Notes: generated from the sequence alone by a model not told the origin. DNA of 64,000 nt from Kalaharituber pfeilii (GCA_015179045.1 WHUZ01000067.1:124001-188000), one strand, 5' to 3'. Positions 29,880 through 41,655 are shown, counted from the first letter of the stretch. Numbers and translations: made by a program.

Positions 29880-32034
29880 CATTAATAGGAAGAAAACGAA
29901 CATTGAATTTAGGTGGTCCTGGAGGTCTTCCACGTTTAGTTACTCTTCCCTCTTTAGTACCTTTTTTTTTTTTCCCCTTTTCTGGATCTGCGTTTTCCTT
30001 TCCGTCCTTCCCTTTGCTCTTCACCAGACTCTTGTTCCTGCTCCTGCTCTAACTCATCTTCATTCCATTGATCAGCATCAACTTCTTCAACTTCTTCAAC
30101 ATCTACCCAGAGAGAACCAGTAAAAAGAGAAGTAAAATAATCTATATAGGATTCTGGAAGATCTTTCGTCATTTGCTTAAAGGTAGTATATGCTTGCTGG
30201 CAAACTTGACGAATTTTTTTGTTTTTTTTTTCTGATATCTGACTTCCGTAATTTATCAGATTGACGTTTTCCTGTCCTCCCTTCCTTATATTCATTACCT
30301 CCTTCAAGTTTAATCACTTCTTGAATATGACGAGGAATTCGCTCAATCCATGATTGAATTCTCCATTGTTCAAGATCCTTCCAAGCCTAGTATAGATATC
30401 AAAATTAGCTACTAATAGTATTAAACATTATATTGTATCTAATATACCTTAAGCCACACTTTTTCAGCAGTAAGACGGCAAGTTAAAGGACCCTTCTTAG
30501 TTGTTGCTTGCTTCATATAAGCCCAACATGGTTCAATCATATTCAAGTCTGGAGAGTTGCCAGGCCAAATGAAACGTTCAATTTCTGAGACATCGAAGTA
30601 AACTCGTTGACGTTTGGAAGCATGAGAAGGAGCCTTATCTTCCATGACAGTAATATTTGGAATAAAGCATTTGGCAGCTTCAGCAAATGGAAGAAGTTTG
30701 GTAAGAAGAATTTCGTTTAAGTATCTATACCAATCAACTCCACCTTTGCTTTCCTCTCTAGAAAAAGCTCCGTTCTTCACATTAAATTTCCAGGTTGGCT
30801 TTCTCCCACCTAGAAGCAGCTGCAGAGTTAGTAGAAGCTATTACCGGGTGCAAAATTCGACTGAAAAAACAGCTGCCAACCCGCGTGCACAAACAGCTGC
30901 CAACCCGTGTGCAAAAAAAAAGCTGCCAACTCGGGTGCAAAATTCGAGTGAAAAAACAGCTGCCAACCCGCGTGCAAAAAAAAAGCTGCCAACCCGGGTG
31001 CAAGCCCGGGTGCAAAACAGCTGCAAAAAATCCAATGAAAAAACAGCTGCCAACCGGGTGCACAAACAGCTGCCAACCCGTGTGCAAAAAAAAAGCTGCC
31101 AACTCGGGTGCAAAATTCGAGTGAAAAAACAGCTGCCAACTCGGGTGCAAAAATCGACTGCAAAATGCCTGCCAAAACGGCTGCTGTAAGCGTAGAAGAA
31201 ATCTCCACACACTTACCTGTATTCCGAAGTCCCATTCTTCTCATCATAGTATTGAGTTCCCACTGTGTCTTGCACTCTTCCTCAATAGCAGTATTAATCA
31301 GATTCACTTCTTTTTCTGCCCGTTGCTTTTCCTTTTTGGTTTCTGGTTTCCAGATATGACAAGGTCCTTTAATGTCATATGTGAAGCATCCCAGAACATG
31401 AACTCAGAGTATCCTTTCCACCGCTCTCGAACATAGGATTTAATGCAGACTTCATATGGCTGTCTCCATACCTTTAAGAATTTTGTTAGTTATTTTGCTT
31501 AGATATAAATATAGTAGCAACTTACCCTATAACTTCCTCTTCTATGCCCTAATACCACTGAAGTTCATCTGTCCAAACCACTCGTTTCCAATCCTCAAGA
31601 GTCCAATGCTGATATCGTAAAGCAAACTGATAATGTGCTTCTCTCATTTCTTTTGTCAAGCCAGGCTTTCGTGTAGGTTTGGTTTTTCTGAATCCATGTT
31701 TTCGTAGTACCTTCCATGCGCTATAGCGAGATATATTAAATTGAACAGCTAGTGAACGAACTGACTTTTCCCGACCATAACGATCATACTTGATAGCCTC
31801 AATCAATTTTTGTTCCACCTCAGGTGTAATTTTTTTACGCCTTCCAGAGCGTGGGGTATCAATAACATGAAATGAAGAGAGAGGGGTTCCAGGATACCAG
31901 CCTCGTTCAAGTGCTTTATTATAAAGATTGGTAACCTGTCGAGAGGTAATTCCAGTTTGCCGCTGAATCTCAACAAGACACTCTCCTACTGCCTTCAAAA
32001 TCACTGCTTGAGCTCTAGTTACAATATCAAACAT
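29880..32034 (-). pseudogene. Tc1/mariner transposase, multi-exon, frameshifted
   Basis: From ATG at 32034 the product has paired helix-turn-helix segments (ITSRQVTNLYNKALERGW, VRSLAVQFNISRYSAWKVLR), then VVWTDE (first catalytic Asp). A one-base deletion near 31555 shifts the frame; the other frame reads VLGHRRGSYR. Probable introns follow: GTAAGTT after YR (about 31506), GTAAGTG at about 31219 to TTCTAG at about 30818, and GTATAT at about 30448 to CTAG at about 30388. The 30439-30780 exon holds VMEDKAPSHAS (second Asp) and WPGNSPDLNMIEPCWAYMK (last Glu). The C-terminus has WKDLEQWRIQSWIERIP, an acidic stretch, and an AT-hook-like KRGRPPGPPKF near 29900. A second shift near an A run (30230) suggests the copy is dead. 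Confidence 0.8.
30841..31180. repeat. Minisatellite in a transposase intron
   Basis: Repeats of CAGCTGCCAACCCGNGTGCA with A-rich spacers, about 27-28 bp per unit and around 11 units. They fill the predicted intron between the GLRNTG and GRRKPTW coding parts of the Tc1/mariner transposase. The flanking exons are intact, so the array grew without disturbing the splice sites. Confidence 0.85.
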
Positions 32035-32130
32035 CTTAATAAGCTGAATAATGAAAACTGAAAAACAGGAGCTTAAGAATGAGAGATAGAGAACAAGAGT
32101 TGGAGAACACAGTAGCAGAATGCAGCTAGA

Positions 32131-32290
32131 AAACGAGAGCTGGCGAAGGAGAGCCGGCGAAGGAGAGCCGGCGAAGGAGAGCCAGCGAAGGAGAGCTGGC
32201 AAAGGAGAGCTGGTGAAGGAGAGCCAGCGAAGGAGAGCTGGTGAAGGAGAGCCAGCGAAGGAGAGCTGGCGAAGGAGAGCTGGAGAACAA
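32131..32290 (+). repeat. 14-bp minisatellite, about 11 units
   Basis: Units of GAAGGAGAGCYGGC (variants AAGGAGAGCTGGT and GAAGGAGAGCCAGC) lie in the 5' untranslated side of the Tc1/mariner transposase gene. Confidence 0.9.
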
Positions 32291-32893
32291 GAGTGCTTAA
32301 GCTATAATGTGGGGTTGAATGCGGGGTTGACCAGCTTGTTATGCATAGTAATGCATATTTCGTGTGCATATGCGCCAAGCTACGCTATTCCAAAAACGGA
32401 AGGTGGAAATTACTTTTCTGCCACACCTCCGTAGTTGTGTTGATATGCGGGGTAGGGGTGAATGGACTACAATTACAGAGTGCAAGCCTTAGCTTTTCTG
32501 CATTTTGGACCGGTCATCAATTGCCGGCCACAAATAGCTAGACGTACAGGGATATGAAATGTACGAATGTTCCACCTTACCTTACCGTAGATAAAATAGA
32601 GAGCTTTGGCAATGTCCCCGTAATTTTCCCCGTAATGCTGCGCCACACTGTTGCCGTGACAACGGTGGCTATGTTTATACAAAACTAGGAGAACTTTGAA
32701 AAAATCCCCGTAATTAGGGGGAAAACTGCACATCTTTGAGCAATGCCCGTAACTATTTAATCAAGTCAGATTGCTCTCAAACTTTGTACAGAATTAATAC
32801 CTATCGTGAAAAACTGCTTTACAAAATTCCGTCTTGATTTACTTTCACAGACACCAGCAGTACTACTTTCCCCGTAACCTTTATTCATACACC

Positions 32894-33145
32894 ATGCCTC
32901 CAAGACGTCCAAGAGCAACTGTGACTCCTTCAGTATCTAACATCTCCCAAATAGGCACTCCCAGCTCGGAAAGACCAGAAGAAGAGACTCCACAAGCTGA
33001 GTCTGCTTCAGCAACTCCAAATCCTCCTAGTTCAACTGCTCGAACTCTCCTCACTGAGGAAGAACGCTTAATCCTCGTGCGCTTATGCTTGGAGTATCAA
33101 GATGAACATACTCCAAGAAATAAAACGAAGTTTTCGTCCAGCTAG
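32894..33145 (+). pseudogene. Myb-like N-terminal fragment
   Basis: A plus-strand frame MPPRRPRATVTPSVSNISQI followed by a Ser/Pro-rich part and LLTEEERLILVRLCLEYQDE, typical of the start of a Myb/SANT-like domain in fungal Harbinger-type elements. It is truncated after NKTKF, where it meets the transposase fragment on the other strand. Confidence 0.6.
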
Positions 33146-33529
33146 GTATTCAGTAATGCTATTAAAGATACTGGATTGCCAGGCTTGTCCTCTTCCAAAT
33201 ACATGTAAATTCTCTTTGTATCGATTAGGAGCAGATAATCGGTAAAGAAGTAGACAAAATGCAGCCTCCGGTGAGGGTTTGTATCTCTTAACATATTTGA
33301 TCTTATCCAATCGCAGGTATGGTAGAATCTCTCGAATTTCAGCCTTGGTGAACCGAAAGTACTCTATGCATTGCTCATCAGTCCAAGTATCTAATGGAAA
33401 TTCAACGGGGGGTGCTGGCAATGCTGGCCTCCTAGCTCGCTGGCCATATCGCTTCCTCCGACAATTTCTTGTTGTATATGCCACTGCAACTGTAGAAAGT
33501 ACTTGCAAGAGAGTACTACAAGGCTGCAA
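33083..33529 (-). pseudogene. Harbinger-type transposase N-terminal fragment
   Basis: The minus-strand frame contains YFRFTKAEIREILPYLRLD, PSPEAAFCLLLYRLSAPNRY and FGRGQAWQSSIFNSITEYL, the N-terminal helical region that precedes the DDE domain in fungal PIF/Harbinger transposases. The catalytic DDE part is missing. Confidence 0.7.
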
Positions 33530-33744
33530 CTGCTGCCTGTGCGGCTGCGAAATACTGTAGGTGCATGTGCATGGTGGATTCGTTGCAGTAATTGGTATGG
33601 GGATATAAACGGGGATATGAACGGGGAGTGCGTGCCAAACCTCTCATTTGCAGCATTCCCGCTAAGATGACTAAGACAATACGGGGAAAATTTACGGGGA
33701 TATTGCCAAAGCTCTCTAATAATTGATGACCACCGCTAGTACAT

Positions 33745-34020
33745 AATTACGATGTTTAATTTCTAATCAGATGTGGTTGGGTAGTGAAATTATACTTCAA
33801 GGTCAAGTCCGTAATTTTGGTTGTCAGGGGTCCCTTATTGATGACCAGCACCATACTGAGATAAAAATTTTCGAGAATAACTTGGGCCTCCTCTCTTATC
33901 GGGCCAATAGATGTCTATACTTTGTAGCTGTGACCTCTACAAGTGGCTTCTGATCAGCACTTTCAATAAAACTGTGCAAATCTCTGTCAACTTGAGTAAG
34001 TCGTCCCATCAAACTAATCA
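33745..34020. other. No supported gene
   Basis: Nothing recognised between the outer Harbinger-type element and the MITE at 34032. Confidence 0.4.
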
Positions 34021-34031
34021 AAATAAAGATA

Positions 34032-34416
34032 CTAGACAGAAAAATAAGTATTTGGACAGGGGGATAATGCATATTATGCGCTATGCGGTATTTGGCGGAA
34101 ACTAGCATATTTTCGTATGCTTGGCAGTAAAGAATAGATGTGAAAGTCCAAATTCATTATGTCAGCTGTCCAAATTTCATCACGTCAGCTGTCCAAATAC
34201 TTTCTTACATAATGAATTTGGACACCCTATCACGAAATTTGGCCTTTTTTTTTTTATTTATTTTTCTTTTTATTCTTTTATTTTTTATGTAATAAAAATA
34301 AAAAAATAAGGCTATCACCAGCCAAGCATACGAAAATATGCTAGTTTCTGCCGAATACTGCATGGCGCATGAATATGTCTTTTATCCCCTGTCCAAATAC
34401 TTATTTTTCTGTCTAG
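34032..34416. mobile_element. 385-bp MITE with inverted arms, TA target
   Basis: Inverted arms of about 100 bp begin CTAGACAGAAAAATAAGTAT and include TTTGGACAGGGG and AGCATATTTTCGTATGCTTG. TA flanks both ends. A central motif GTCCAAATTCATTATGTCAG is also partly inverted. Probably Tc1/mariner-related. Confidence 0.8.
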
Positions 34417-35315
34417 TAGCTTGACTTCTATGATATTCTCCTGAATTAAGAATATGCATAAATCTACCGTCGCTTACCTAGTAGTGCCTGGCGACCGGGA
34501 TGTGCAGGTTTTCTTGGCACCCCTCCTCCTACACTTCCAAACGTAATATCTCCAGCATCAGGCATGTTAGCGGCATCATGTAAAGTGCAGCATATTTAGT
34601 AGGCATAGCTGAATATTTGGAGGATATCTGATAGCCGCACTTTTCGTAAACCATTTTTCATTCAATTATATGCACAAAAAGTACAGTTCTCTACCCCCTT
34701 GCATACCACAGAATAGCATATACCAAGTACTACATGACTGTGCTCAATTATGGCTCTTCGCACTCTCAGGTGGCCATAGAGGAAGGTTAGCTAACTCATA
34801 CAATCATAGAATGGGGTTGGTGTAGATTTTTAAGGGCTCAAAAGCAGTAGCCGAAATGTCCGAAACTGCCGGAAATGCCGAAACTGCCAATATGTCCTAT
34901 TGTAGATATAATATAGCCTGCCGCGACCCATATACCACTCTAAGTAGTATTTCCATACTCTCCCTATAGTCTATAAAGTTTTGTACAGAAAATATGCACT
35001 AGAATAGTCATTGTATAATACATTAATTCTTTTACCACTTTATTCTATTAGGAAGGAAAAATTTATGCTAGGTGCTACCAGCTTGACCGCAGGATGCCGT
35101 TATACTCTATAGACTATTTCCTGGCTGCTTTGCACACTCTGGATATCCATAATTCTTAGTATTATAGGCATTCCGAGTGTTCCTGCCATCCTTACTGTCA
35201 TAGGTATCATGGGTGCCCTTGGCCTCTTTATACAGCTTCTTACAGTGTACTGTCCTAATGTCATTGCTCAACACTGAACACCTGTTACGGGCGTGAGGGG
35301 CTAGGCTCCGCGGAG

Positions 35316-35400
35316 TGTATACGGCGGGTCGGAGTCGCTACGGAGGTTTGTATACGGCGGGCCGGAGTCGCCACGGAAGTGTGTATACGGCGGGCCGAAA
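35316..35400. repeat. 33-bp GC-rich tandem triplet
   Basis: Three units built from GTATACGGCGGGYCGGAGTC with a short spacer. They sit in a GC-rich block beginning TGTTACGGGCGTGAGGGGCT (35288), which looks like an LTR start, but no matching end or TSD was found. Confidence 0.6.
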
Positions 35401-35596
35401 TGGGCCGCTGTTTGGCGTGGAGCGCGCAGCGGAGCGGAGCGATTCACGGGCGTAATAAGGAAACGATAGGTTTCAGAGTTATAGAGAACTTAGAACACCG
35501 CTAGTGTCTTGATTTCTTTTAACTATGCTATCGCTAGCCGGCGCTTATATAGACTTCAGCGCAGTCATACATGACTAGTCAACAAATGAATAAATG

Positions 35597-35629
35597 CCAT
35601 AGCCTTCGAGGCGGCATGCGATTAATGAA

Positions 35630-35660
<31 letters not shown>
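35597..35660 (+). mobile_element. T1 short retroposon with covarying hairpin
   Basis: Starts at CCATAGCC. The stem is GCCT-TCG-AGGC and the tail about 29 A. TSD TGAATAAATG at 35587-35596 and 35661-35670. Inserted in LIR-1. Confidence 0.88.
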
Positions 35661-35662
<2 letters not shown>

Positions 35663-36312
35663 AATAAATGGCTGGCAATGTGGCGATTCCTTATCAATGC
35701 CAATACCTGTGGTAATAAGCACACGTAACCGAAACATGCAAAAAGAGTACAAGACAAAGATAACGATATGTACTAATGCATGTGCGTATATTAATAAAGC
35801 TCTTGTAAGCAGAGTGCATGCGTTGAGCAGCCATAATTAGTGACACACACTTCCATGGCACTACCCTATTCGAAGAAGATGCGAGAATCAACAGCCAAGC
35901 CTAACAGGTGATCAGTCCGGTCAGCCAGCATTGGTCTTATGTACTGATTTCAGGGTAAGTGTTTGCCCCTTGGCGGGTAAGTATCCACCTTAGCCGTAAC
36001 AACACCCTGATAAATACTCCCTTATCTAGTCACTCTGACGCCTATGCAGCCATTGTAGGGCAATGGACGTCTAGAAGTATACTAGCTTATTCTATTACTA
36101 TAAGGAAGATGCAATCCTTATCAATATTAATATCTATATCAACCTATATAGACCTGTATGGCGGTGGTTTTGTAATCCTTATCCTGCCTATCAGTTCTGA
36201 TATATATCGATGTCACAAGAGCTCATCTCACCTGTTAATCCTGTCAGTTAGGCATATACTATTATGGCCATAGAAGTGCTCATAGGAATGCTTCCCTACC
36301 TGCCAATTCTAC

Positions 36313-36371
36313 CCTGCCATGGCCAAGTGCTACAAGCGGGGTTGTGATTTAAAAAAAAAAAAAAAAAAAAA
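36313..36371 (+). mobile_element. T2 short retroposon, 16-bp TSD
   Basis: CCTGCCATGGCCAAGTGC, then TACAAGCGGGGTTGTGATTT and about 21 A. TSD TACCTGCCAATTCTAC at 36297-36312 and 36372-36387. Inserted in LIR-1. Confidence 0.92.
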
Positions 36372-37309
36372 TACCTGCCAATTCTACTGCTAAATACTGT
36401 CCTCAGTGTAGATGCCTATCGTAGCTACCAATCCTGTAATCTTGCTATACTGTGGCATTCATGAGAGCATTTTTCTAGCAGTAACTTGAGTACTATCAAT
36501 CCTGCTACATGCAATGATATTCGTGGGTGGGTGTCTTCCTAGCAGTAAACGCTATCAGTCATAGTATACAGCGCTGCAGTTAAGAGGGCAGTTTCATACC
36601 CATCAATCCTATCATTCCTAGTGTATACTATTGCTGCTTCGAGTAACAGTAGGGACATTTTGGTAGTTTGGGCATTTCCGGCACTTTCGGACATTTCGGC
36701 TACTGCTTTTGAGCCCTTAAAAAATCTACACCAACCCCATTCTATGATTGTATGAGTTAGCTAACCTTCCTCTATGGCCACCTGAGAGTGCGAAGAGCTA
36801 TAATTGAGTACAGTCATGTAGTACTTGGTATATGCTATTCTGTGGTATGCAAGGGGGGGTAGAGAACTGTACTTTTTGTGCATATAATTGAATAAAAAAT
36901 GGTGTACAAAAAGTGCGGCTATCAGATATCCTCCAAATATTCAGCTATGCCTACTAAATATGCTGCACTTTATATGATGCTGGTAACATGCCTGATGCTG
37001 GAGATATTACGTTTGGAAGTGTAGGAGGAAGGGTGCCAAGAAAAAACCTAGGAGGCGGGGTGCCAAGAAAACCTGCACATCCCGGTCGCCAGGCACTACT
37101 AGGTAAGTGACGGTATCTTAAAACTACCTCCTCACCTTCACCCCTTTACAACTCCGCAACTTGACAATGCAAAGGTAAGAGTCACTTTTATTCTATTGGC
37201 ACTACTATATTAATACTGAAAAAATTATAGGTTATCGGGTTGTACTCTACTAAACTTGCTACTTGAAGAACTTGAATGCTATAGTGAGAATGCACTATAC
37301 GATTCAGTG

Positions 37310-37505
37310 AAGGGTTCAGCAAGCAATTCATTATGTGAGCTAACTAGCAGCTTAGCAGATGAGTTAGAAAGTTCAACAAACAAGTTCAGCATGTAGTTCT
37401 ACAAGCAATTCAGCAAGCGATTCGGTAGGGGATTCAGCAGGCACTTTAGCGGGGGATTCAGCAGGTCATTCAGTGGTCGATTCAGCAAGTGATTCAGCAA
37501 GTTGT
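37310..37505 (+). repeat. Degenerate 12-15 bp tandem repeats
   Basis: GATTCAGCAAG/GGATTCAGCAGG motifs recur about ten times with variable spacing. No coding potential is obvious. Confidence 0.65.
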
Positions 37506-37784
37506 AGTTGATGGGTGGGCAACTGGAAAGTTGGAAGTTCAGAAGAGATAGTGAGAATAGTGGTGGGATTTTAGTTAGAGTGGTTGATTAGATATAGTTG
37601 ACAGATATAGTTGTTATAAATACTGCAGCGGAGGGATGCGAGTATCCAGACCGGAATGTGATATCTAAGGATAGTAGAGACCAATTTTAAAGGTGCGGGT
37701 CTTGATAATACAGTGCTATCCTTCGGTGTTAAGTGGACACCTCTATCAGTTTTTCTCCTCTTGATGTCGCCCCCACAGGGCGCA

Positions 37785-37845
37785 TCACCCTAGGCGCGTC
37801 ACCTCCCTAGGTGCGTCACTTCCCTAGGTGCGCCACCTCCCCTAG
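37785..37845 (+). repeat. 17-bp tandem repeat, about 3.5 units
   Basis: CCCTAGGYGCGTCACYT units follow one another, with the last one altered. Confidence 0.75.
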
Positions 37846-38068
37846 AAGTTGTACGGCGAAGCGAGTGGGGTCCCTCAGTGAGCATGTGTGCAAGCGGCTG
37901 AAAACGTATGTTCAAACTCACCAGAAAAAGTCATCGCGGTCGGGAGCGTACAATTTACTACTCCGTGACAACACTAATCCCAGTCGCGAGTGTCGCGTCA
38001 GCTCCTACCGCACGCTCTGCCCCCATTGCGAGCGTAGCGAGCGGGCATTCTCTAGTACCATAAGTACT

Positions 38069-40401
38069 AGGGGTTGTCGACGAATGGCTACCAGAAGGTA
38101 TCAGAGAAAATACGCCAGCCAAAGTAGGCAGGTGTCGTGAGGCACCCCTTTCACCCTTGTGAAATTTATTAGTAAGTACTATGAATTACCACAAATATGC
38201 TTCTACACAATAAGACTCATACGTACCAACTTTACCATGCTCTATCTAAATCAAAGAGCTGTAATAGAGGATATGTATGCATTATTTGTGTTTGTAGATG
38301 CATCTCAATGTTGACGTGATCGGGATGTCAATACGCAGGTGATGCATACGGTACGATATAATGCGGGTGTATGCAGCATAGGAGGCTACTAACTGAGCAC
38401 TACTTACTGTCGCTTACCTATTAGTGACCGAGCACCTATTAGTGACCGATTTCTTGGCACTCCTCGTACAACTTCCACATGCAATATCTTCAGCGTCAGG
38501 CATGCTAGCAACATGAGCTAAATTGCAGAATATACAGCAGGCATGCCTGAACATTTGGAGGATATTTGATGGCCACACTATATATACCCTTTTGTAATTC
38601 AATGATATGCAGAGAATGTATAGCATTCTACCCCCCCCTTGCATAGCAAAGGATAGCATATACTAAATACTATATGACTATCCTCAACTATAGCTCTTCG
38701 TACTCTCAAGTGACTATAGAAGAAGGGTAGCTCACCTAAATAATGGTAGAATAAGTCGCTGTGAATTTCTGTAGCCTCAAAAGAAGTTACCAAAATATCT
38801 GAAAGTGCCGGAAGTGCTAAAGCTGCTAGTATGTCCTGCTACACACATAATATACTCCACTGCAACCAATATACTACTCTAAAAGCAGCATTTCTATGCT
38901 CTTGATATAATCAATAGTGTTTTATATAACTAAAGTAGTAGATATATGATGAACTAATTCCTTAATTGCTATATTCTATCAGCAAACACAAATTTATACC
39001 AATTGCTGCTACTTCAATATCAGAGTACCATTACTTTCTATAGACCTTGTCCTGAGTGCTCTACATATGCTAGTCCTCTGCGTAGCTCATATAGTACTCA
39101 TTTATGTGACTGCGATGCCAGCGCTGGCACTGTCACCAGCACCATCGCTAATACTGTCAGCTCATATATGACTTGCATATATGCATCCACTGACTGCCCA
39201 CCGTATGGTTGTGGTGAACCTATAACAAGACAGTAATCATCCTGACAGAAGTTCTTGCAGCTAATTATACCTAGGAGGTCATTATAGGATAGTATATATC
39301 CAGATACAATTCCGCTTATTATATTACTATAAGAAATACTAAATTTTTGTTAGTATTGCTCCCTATATCATTCTATATAGATGTACATAGTAGTAATACT
39401 ATTACTCTTACCTCCTCTATCAACTATGGTATATGCTATCAATGTTGATATAGTAAGAAGTTTATTTCATCAACTAATCCTATCAGTTAGATATATGCTA
39501 TTATAGCCATCAGGGTACTTCTATACCAGCTAATTCTGCAGCTATATACTATCGTTGGTATAGATACCTATCAGGTCTACTAATCCTATTATCCTACTAG
39601 AGGCTGTCGCACTCATAAGAGTATTTTTTCTAGCAATTAATACTATCAGTCCTGAAATATACTATACTATTCTTGAGGATGTTTTCCTAGTAGCCAACAC
39701 TCCCAATTATATTACATACTATCGTAATCATAAGAGTAGTCTTATAACTATTAATCCTGTTATTTTTAGTATATGTAGTTGCTTGTTGCAAGTAATAGAA
39801 GAGCGTATTGGAAGTTTTGGCACTTCCGGCATTTTCGGCCATTTTAGTGACTGCTTTGAGGCTACCGAAATTCAGAGCAGCCTTATCCTATCACCATTCA
39901 AGTTAGCTATCTTCTTCTATAGCCACTTGAGAGTGTGAAAAGCTATAGTTGAGGAGAGTCATATAATATTTACGGTATGCTATTCTTTGCTATGTAAGGG
40001 GGGGGTAGAATGCTATACTTTCTCTCCATATCATTGAATTACAAAGATGTATATATAGTATGGCTATCAAATAACCTCCAAATATTCAGGTGCACCTGCT
40101 GTATATTCTGCAATTTACCTCATGTTGCTAGCATGCCTGAAGCCGAAGATATTGCATGTAGAAGTTGTACGAGGAGGAGTGCCAAGAGATCGGTCACTAA
40201 TAGGTGCTCGGTCACTAATAGGTAAGCGACAGTACCAGAAGAGCCCACTACCAGTCAAATTTGACTGGTAACAGGCGTTACGTTGGTACTGGAGACTCCC
40301 AGCCAACAGACCAATGAACGAAGGGGCCAAGGCACTAAAAGCGCCTCTGTTAGTAGTGGTACTTTCTGGTAGCCATTCCCAGTTGTTCGTCGACAACCCC
40401 T
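38069..40401. mobile_element. Harbinger-derived MITE containing LIR-2
   Basis: Termini AGGGGTTGTCGACGAA and TTCGTCGACAACCCCT match those of the transposon at 61127-63939. Internal blocks (AGGCAGGTGTCGTGAGGCAC, CAAATTTGACTGGTAACAGG) also match. Without LIR-2 it is about 507 bp, an internal deletion derivative with no transposase. ACT precedes it and ATT follows. Copy A of the duplication has the probable empty site at about 23953-23960 (AAGTACTGGAGGAATC). Confidence 0.85.
38407..40232. mobile_element. Long-inverted-repeat element LIR-2, 1.83 kb
   Basis: The tips read CTGTCGCTTACCTATTAGTG and its complement, with TA on both sides. The empty target, with one TA, is seen in the Harbinger element near 63772 (GATACTTACCAGAAG). 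Arms run about 450 bp with patchier identity than LIR-1. The interior shows the same loose CTATCAGTCCTG-type repeats. Confidence 0.82.
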
Positions 40402-41655
40402 ATTGTAGGAATCAAATCTACTACTCTGCACTGCGCCATAAAGCCCCCGTGGCCTTGGAACCGCTTTCCCCACAGCATAGTTCCTCCTATCAGCTCGCTG
40501 TCCTGATTCTTATGTGTCTGAAATGGTAACATACTATGTACTATCCTTTGTACCTTATGCAAAGGGTTCTCTCATCGAAATTATTTGTTTTTTTCTATGC
40601 TCATCAGTTCACGTTGAATTAATTTTGCTTCTTTCCGGGTCAAAAAAGAGCTACAAAAAACCGTCCCGGACTCCCGGTGTGATGACGGCTCAACAGCATC
40701 CACTGTTTCGCACGGGTACCGGTGTCTAGAGCTGGCGGAACGAAGCCTCAAGGGCGGCCTCAATAATCAAATGTTAAGGAAAGGGTCTTCAATTGTCTTG
40801 TCTGTGCGTGTCCATGTCTATTCATGTCTGTATATCTCCGTGTATGTCTGTTCGTCTATTGCTGCTTCCTTGCCTGCTTCCACAGTCCTATCTACATACA
40901 ATTTATAGACCACCTTCGCCTTCCAACTGAGCCTATACATACATATCTCGCTTCTTAATCATAATTTTCTTCCTCATCCCATGCATGTGTCATCATGTGG
41001 CCCTACTGCTGAGTACCGCTCCGGCCCGCGTATGGCCTTATTCTTTCCATCGGTACCGTGGTTACCACCACACCGGGTTTCCGGTATCTATCGTGCGGAT
41101 ATGCAAGGCCGTTCATTTAACCAGGGATCGAAATGTGTGTGCGACATCCGTTTACCGTACCGTTTCTTACAAGTACCAGGCCCAACTCCTATGAGCACAT
41201 AAAATGACGAATGCGGGTCGATTGGTTTGCTGTAAGAATAGATATCAGAATAACAGGTACATTTTTTTGAATTTGGAGATGTTTGCAGACTTCTGCAAAT
41301 ACGTTACACCTAGATTACAATCCCACCTGTATGAGTGTGGCCTGAAATATCACTTTGCAACTACCATGAGCTGAAATTTTCACATTTCGAACATTCCAAT
41401 AACTTAACCATAGAACTTATAGAAGATAAATTATATTAGACAAATATAATAGAGGGTCGTAAATATACAACCCTTGTTATCGCAATATTCTATCCTTGCA
41501 ACCTATCTCCAAAAACAGTCACCACGACTCGTCCGAATGGTACTCAACATAAAGTCGGCCCCCCGCAAATTGTCCGCGCCTCTCCCTTTTTTGCCCAGAA
41601 TAAACGAACAGTTTATATTACATATTAAAACAAAAATCTAAGCAGTTCACGTGGA

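Larger units (their letters stand above)
29610..32431 (-). mobile_element. Tc1/mariner transposon, 2.8 kb
   Basis: Inverted termini of about 65 bp (CGGAGGTGTGGCAGAAAAGT, then AATTTCCACCTTCCGTTTT) at 29610 and 32431, each next to TA. It contains a minus-strand transposase gene in several exons and two minisatellites. It inserted into the inner Harbinger-type element. Confidence 0.88.
28972..32591. mobile_element. Inner TIR element with Harbinger-type Myb gene
   Basis: Inverted termini TCTACGGTAAGGTAAG (left) and CTTACCTTACCGTAGA (right), extending through GAACATTCGTACATT. It sits 17 bp inside the outer element. The subterminal motif ACGTACCTTACCGTAGAT recurs at about 29140. It carries a broken Myb-like gene and is itself split by the Tc1/mariner element. 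Confidence 0.7.
28955..33736. mobile_element. Outer Harbinger-type element, interrupted
   Basis: The terminal sequence GGTGGTCATCAATTA at the left (28957) is the complement of TAATTGATGACCACC at the right end (33720-33734). The left arm resumes after the inner insertion at about 32592 (AGAGAGCTTTGGCAATGTCC), matching the right arm. The retained interior holds a Myb/SANT-like fragment (32894-33145) and a Harbinger transposase N-terminal fragment (33083-33529), so it is internally deleted. TA or TAG flanks both ends. Confidence 0.65.
34467..37113. mobile_element. Long-inverted-repeat element LIR-1, 2.65 kb
   Basis: Arms of about 450 bp (34467-34920 and 36640-37113) share CCGTCGCTTACCTAGTAGTG at the tips and AGAGGAAGGTTAGCTAACTC further in. 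TA flanks both ends. No transposase is seen. The interior has loose repeats of about 60-70 bp around CTATCANTCCTG, a 33-bp tandem triplet at about 35316-35400 (GTATACGGCGGG, CGGAGTCGC), and T1 and T2 insertions. The related LIR-2 lies at 38407-40232. Confidence 0.8.

Noticed and set aside
35288..35580. Solo LTR beginning TGTTACGGGCG
   Set aside because: The 5' end resembles fungal LTR starts, but no CA-3' end with a 5-bp duplication and no second LTR was found.
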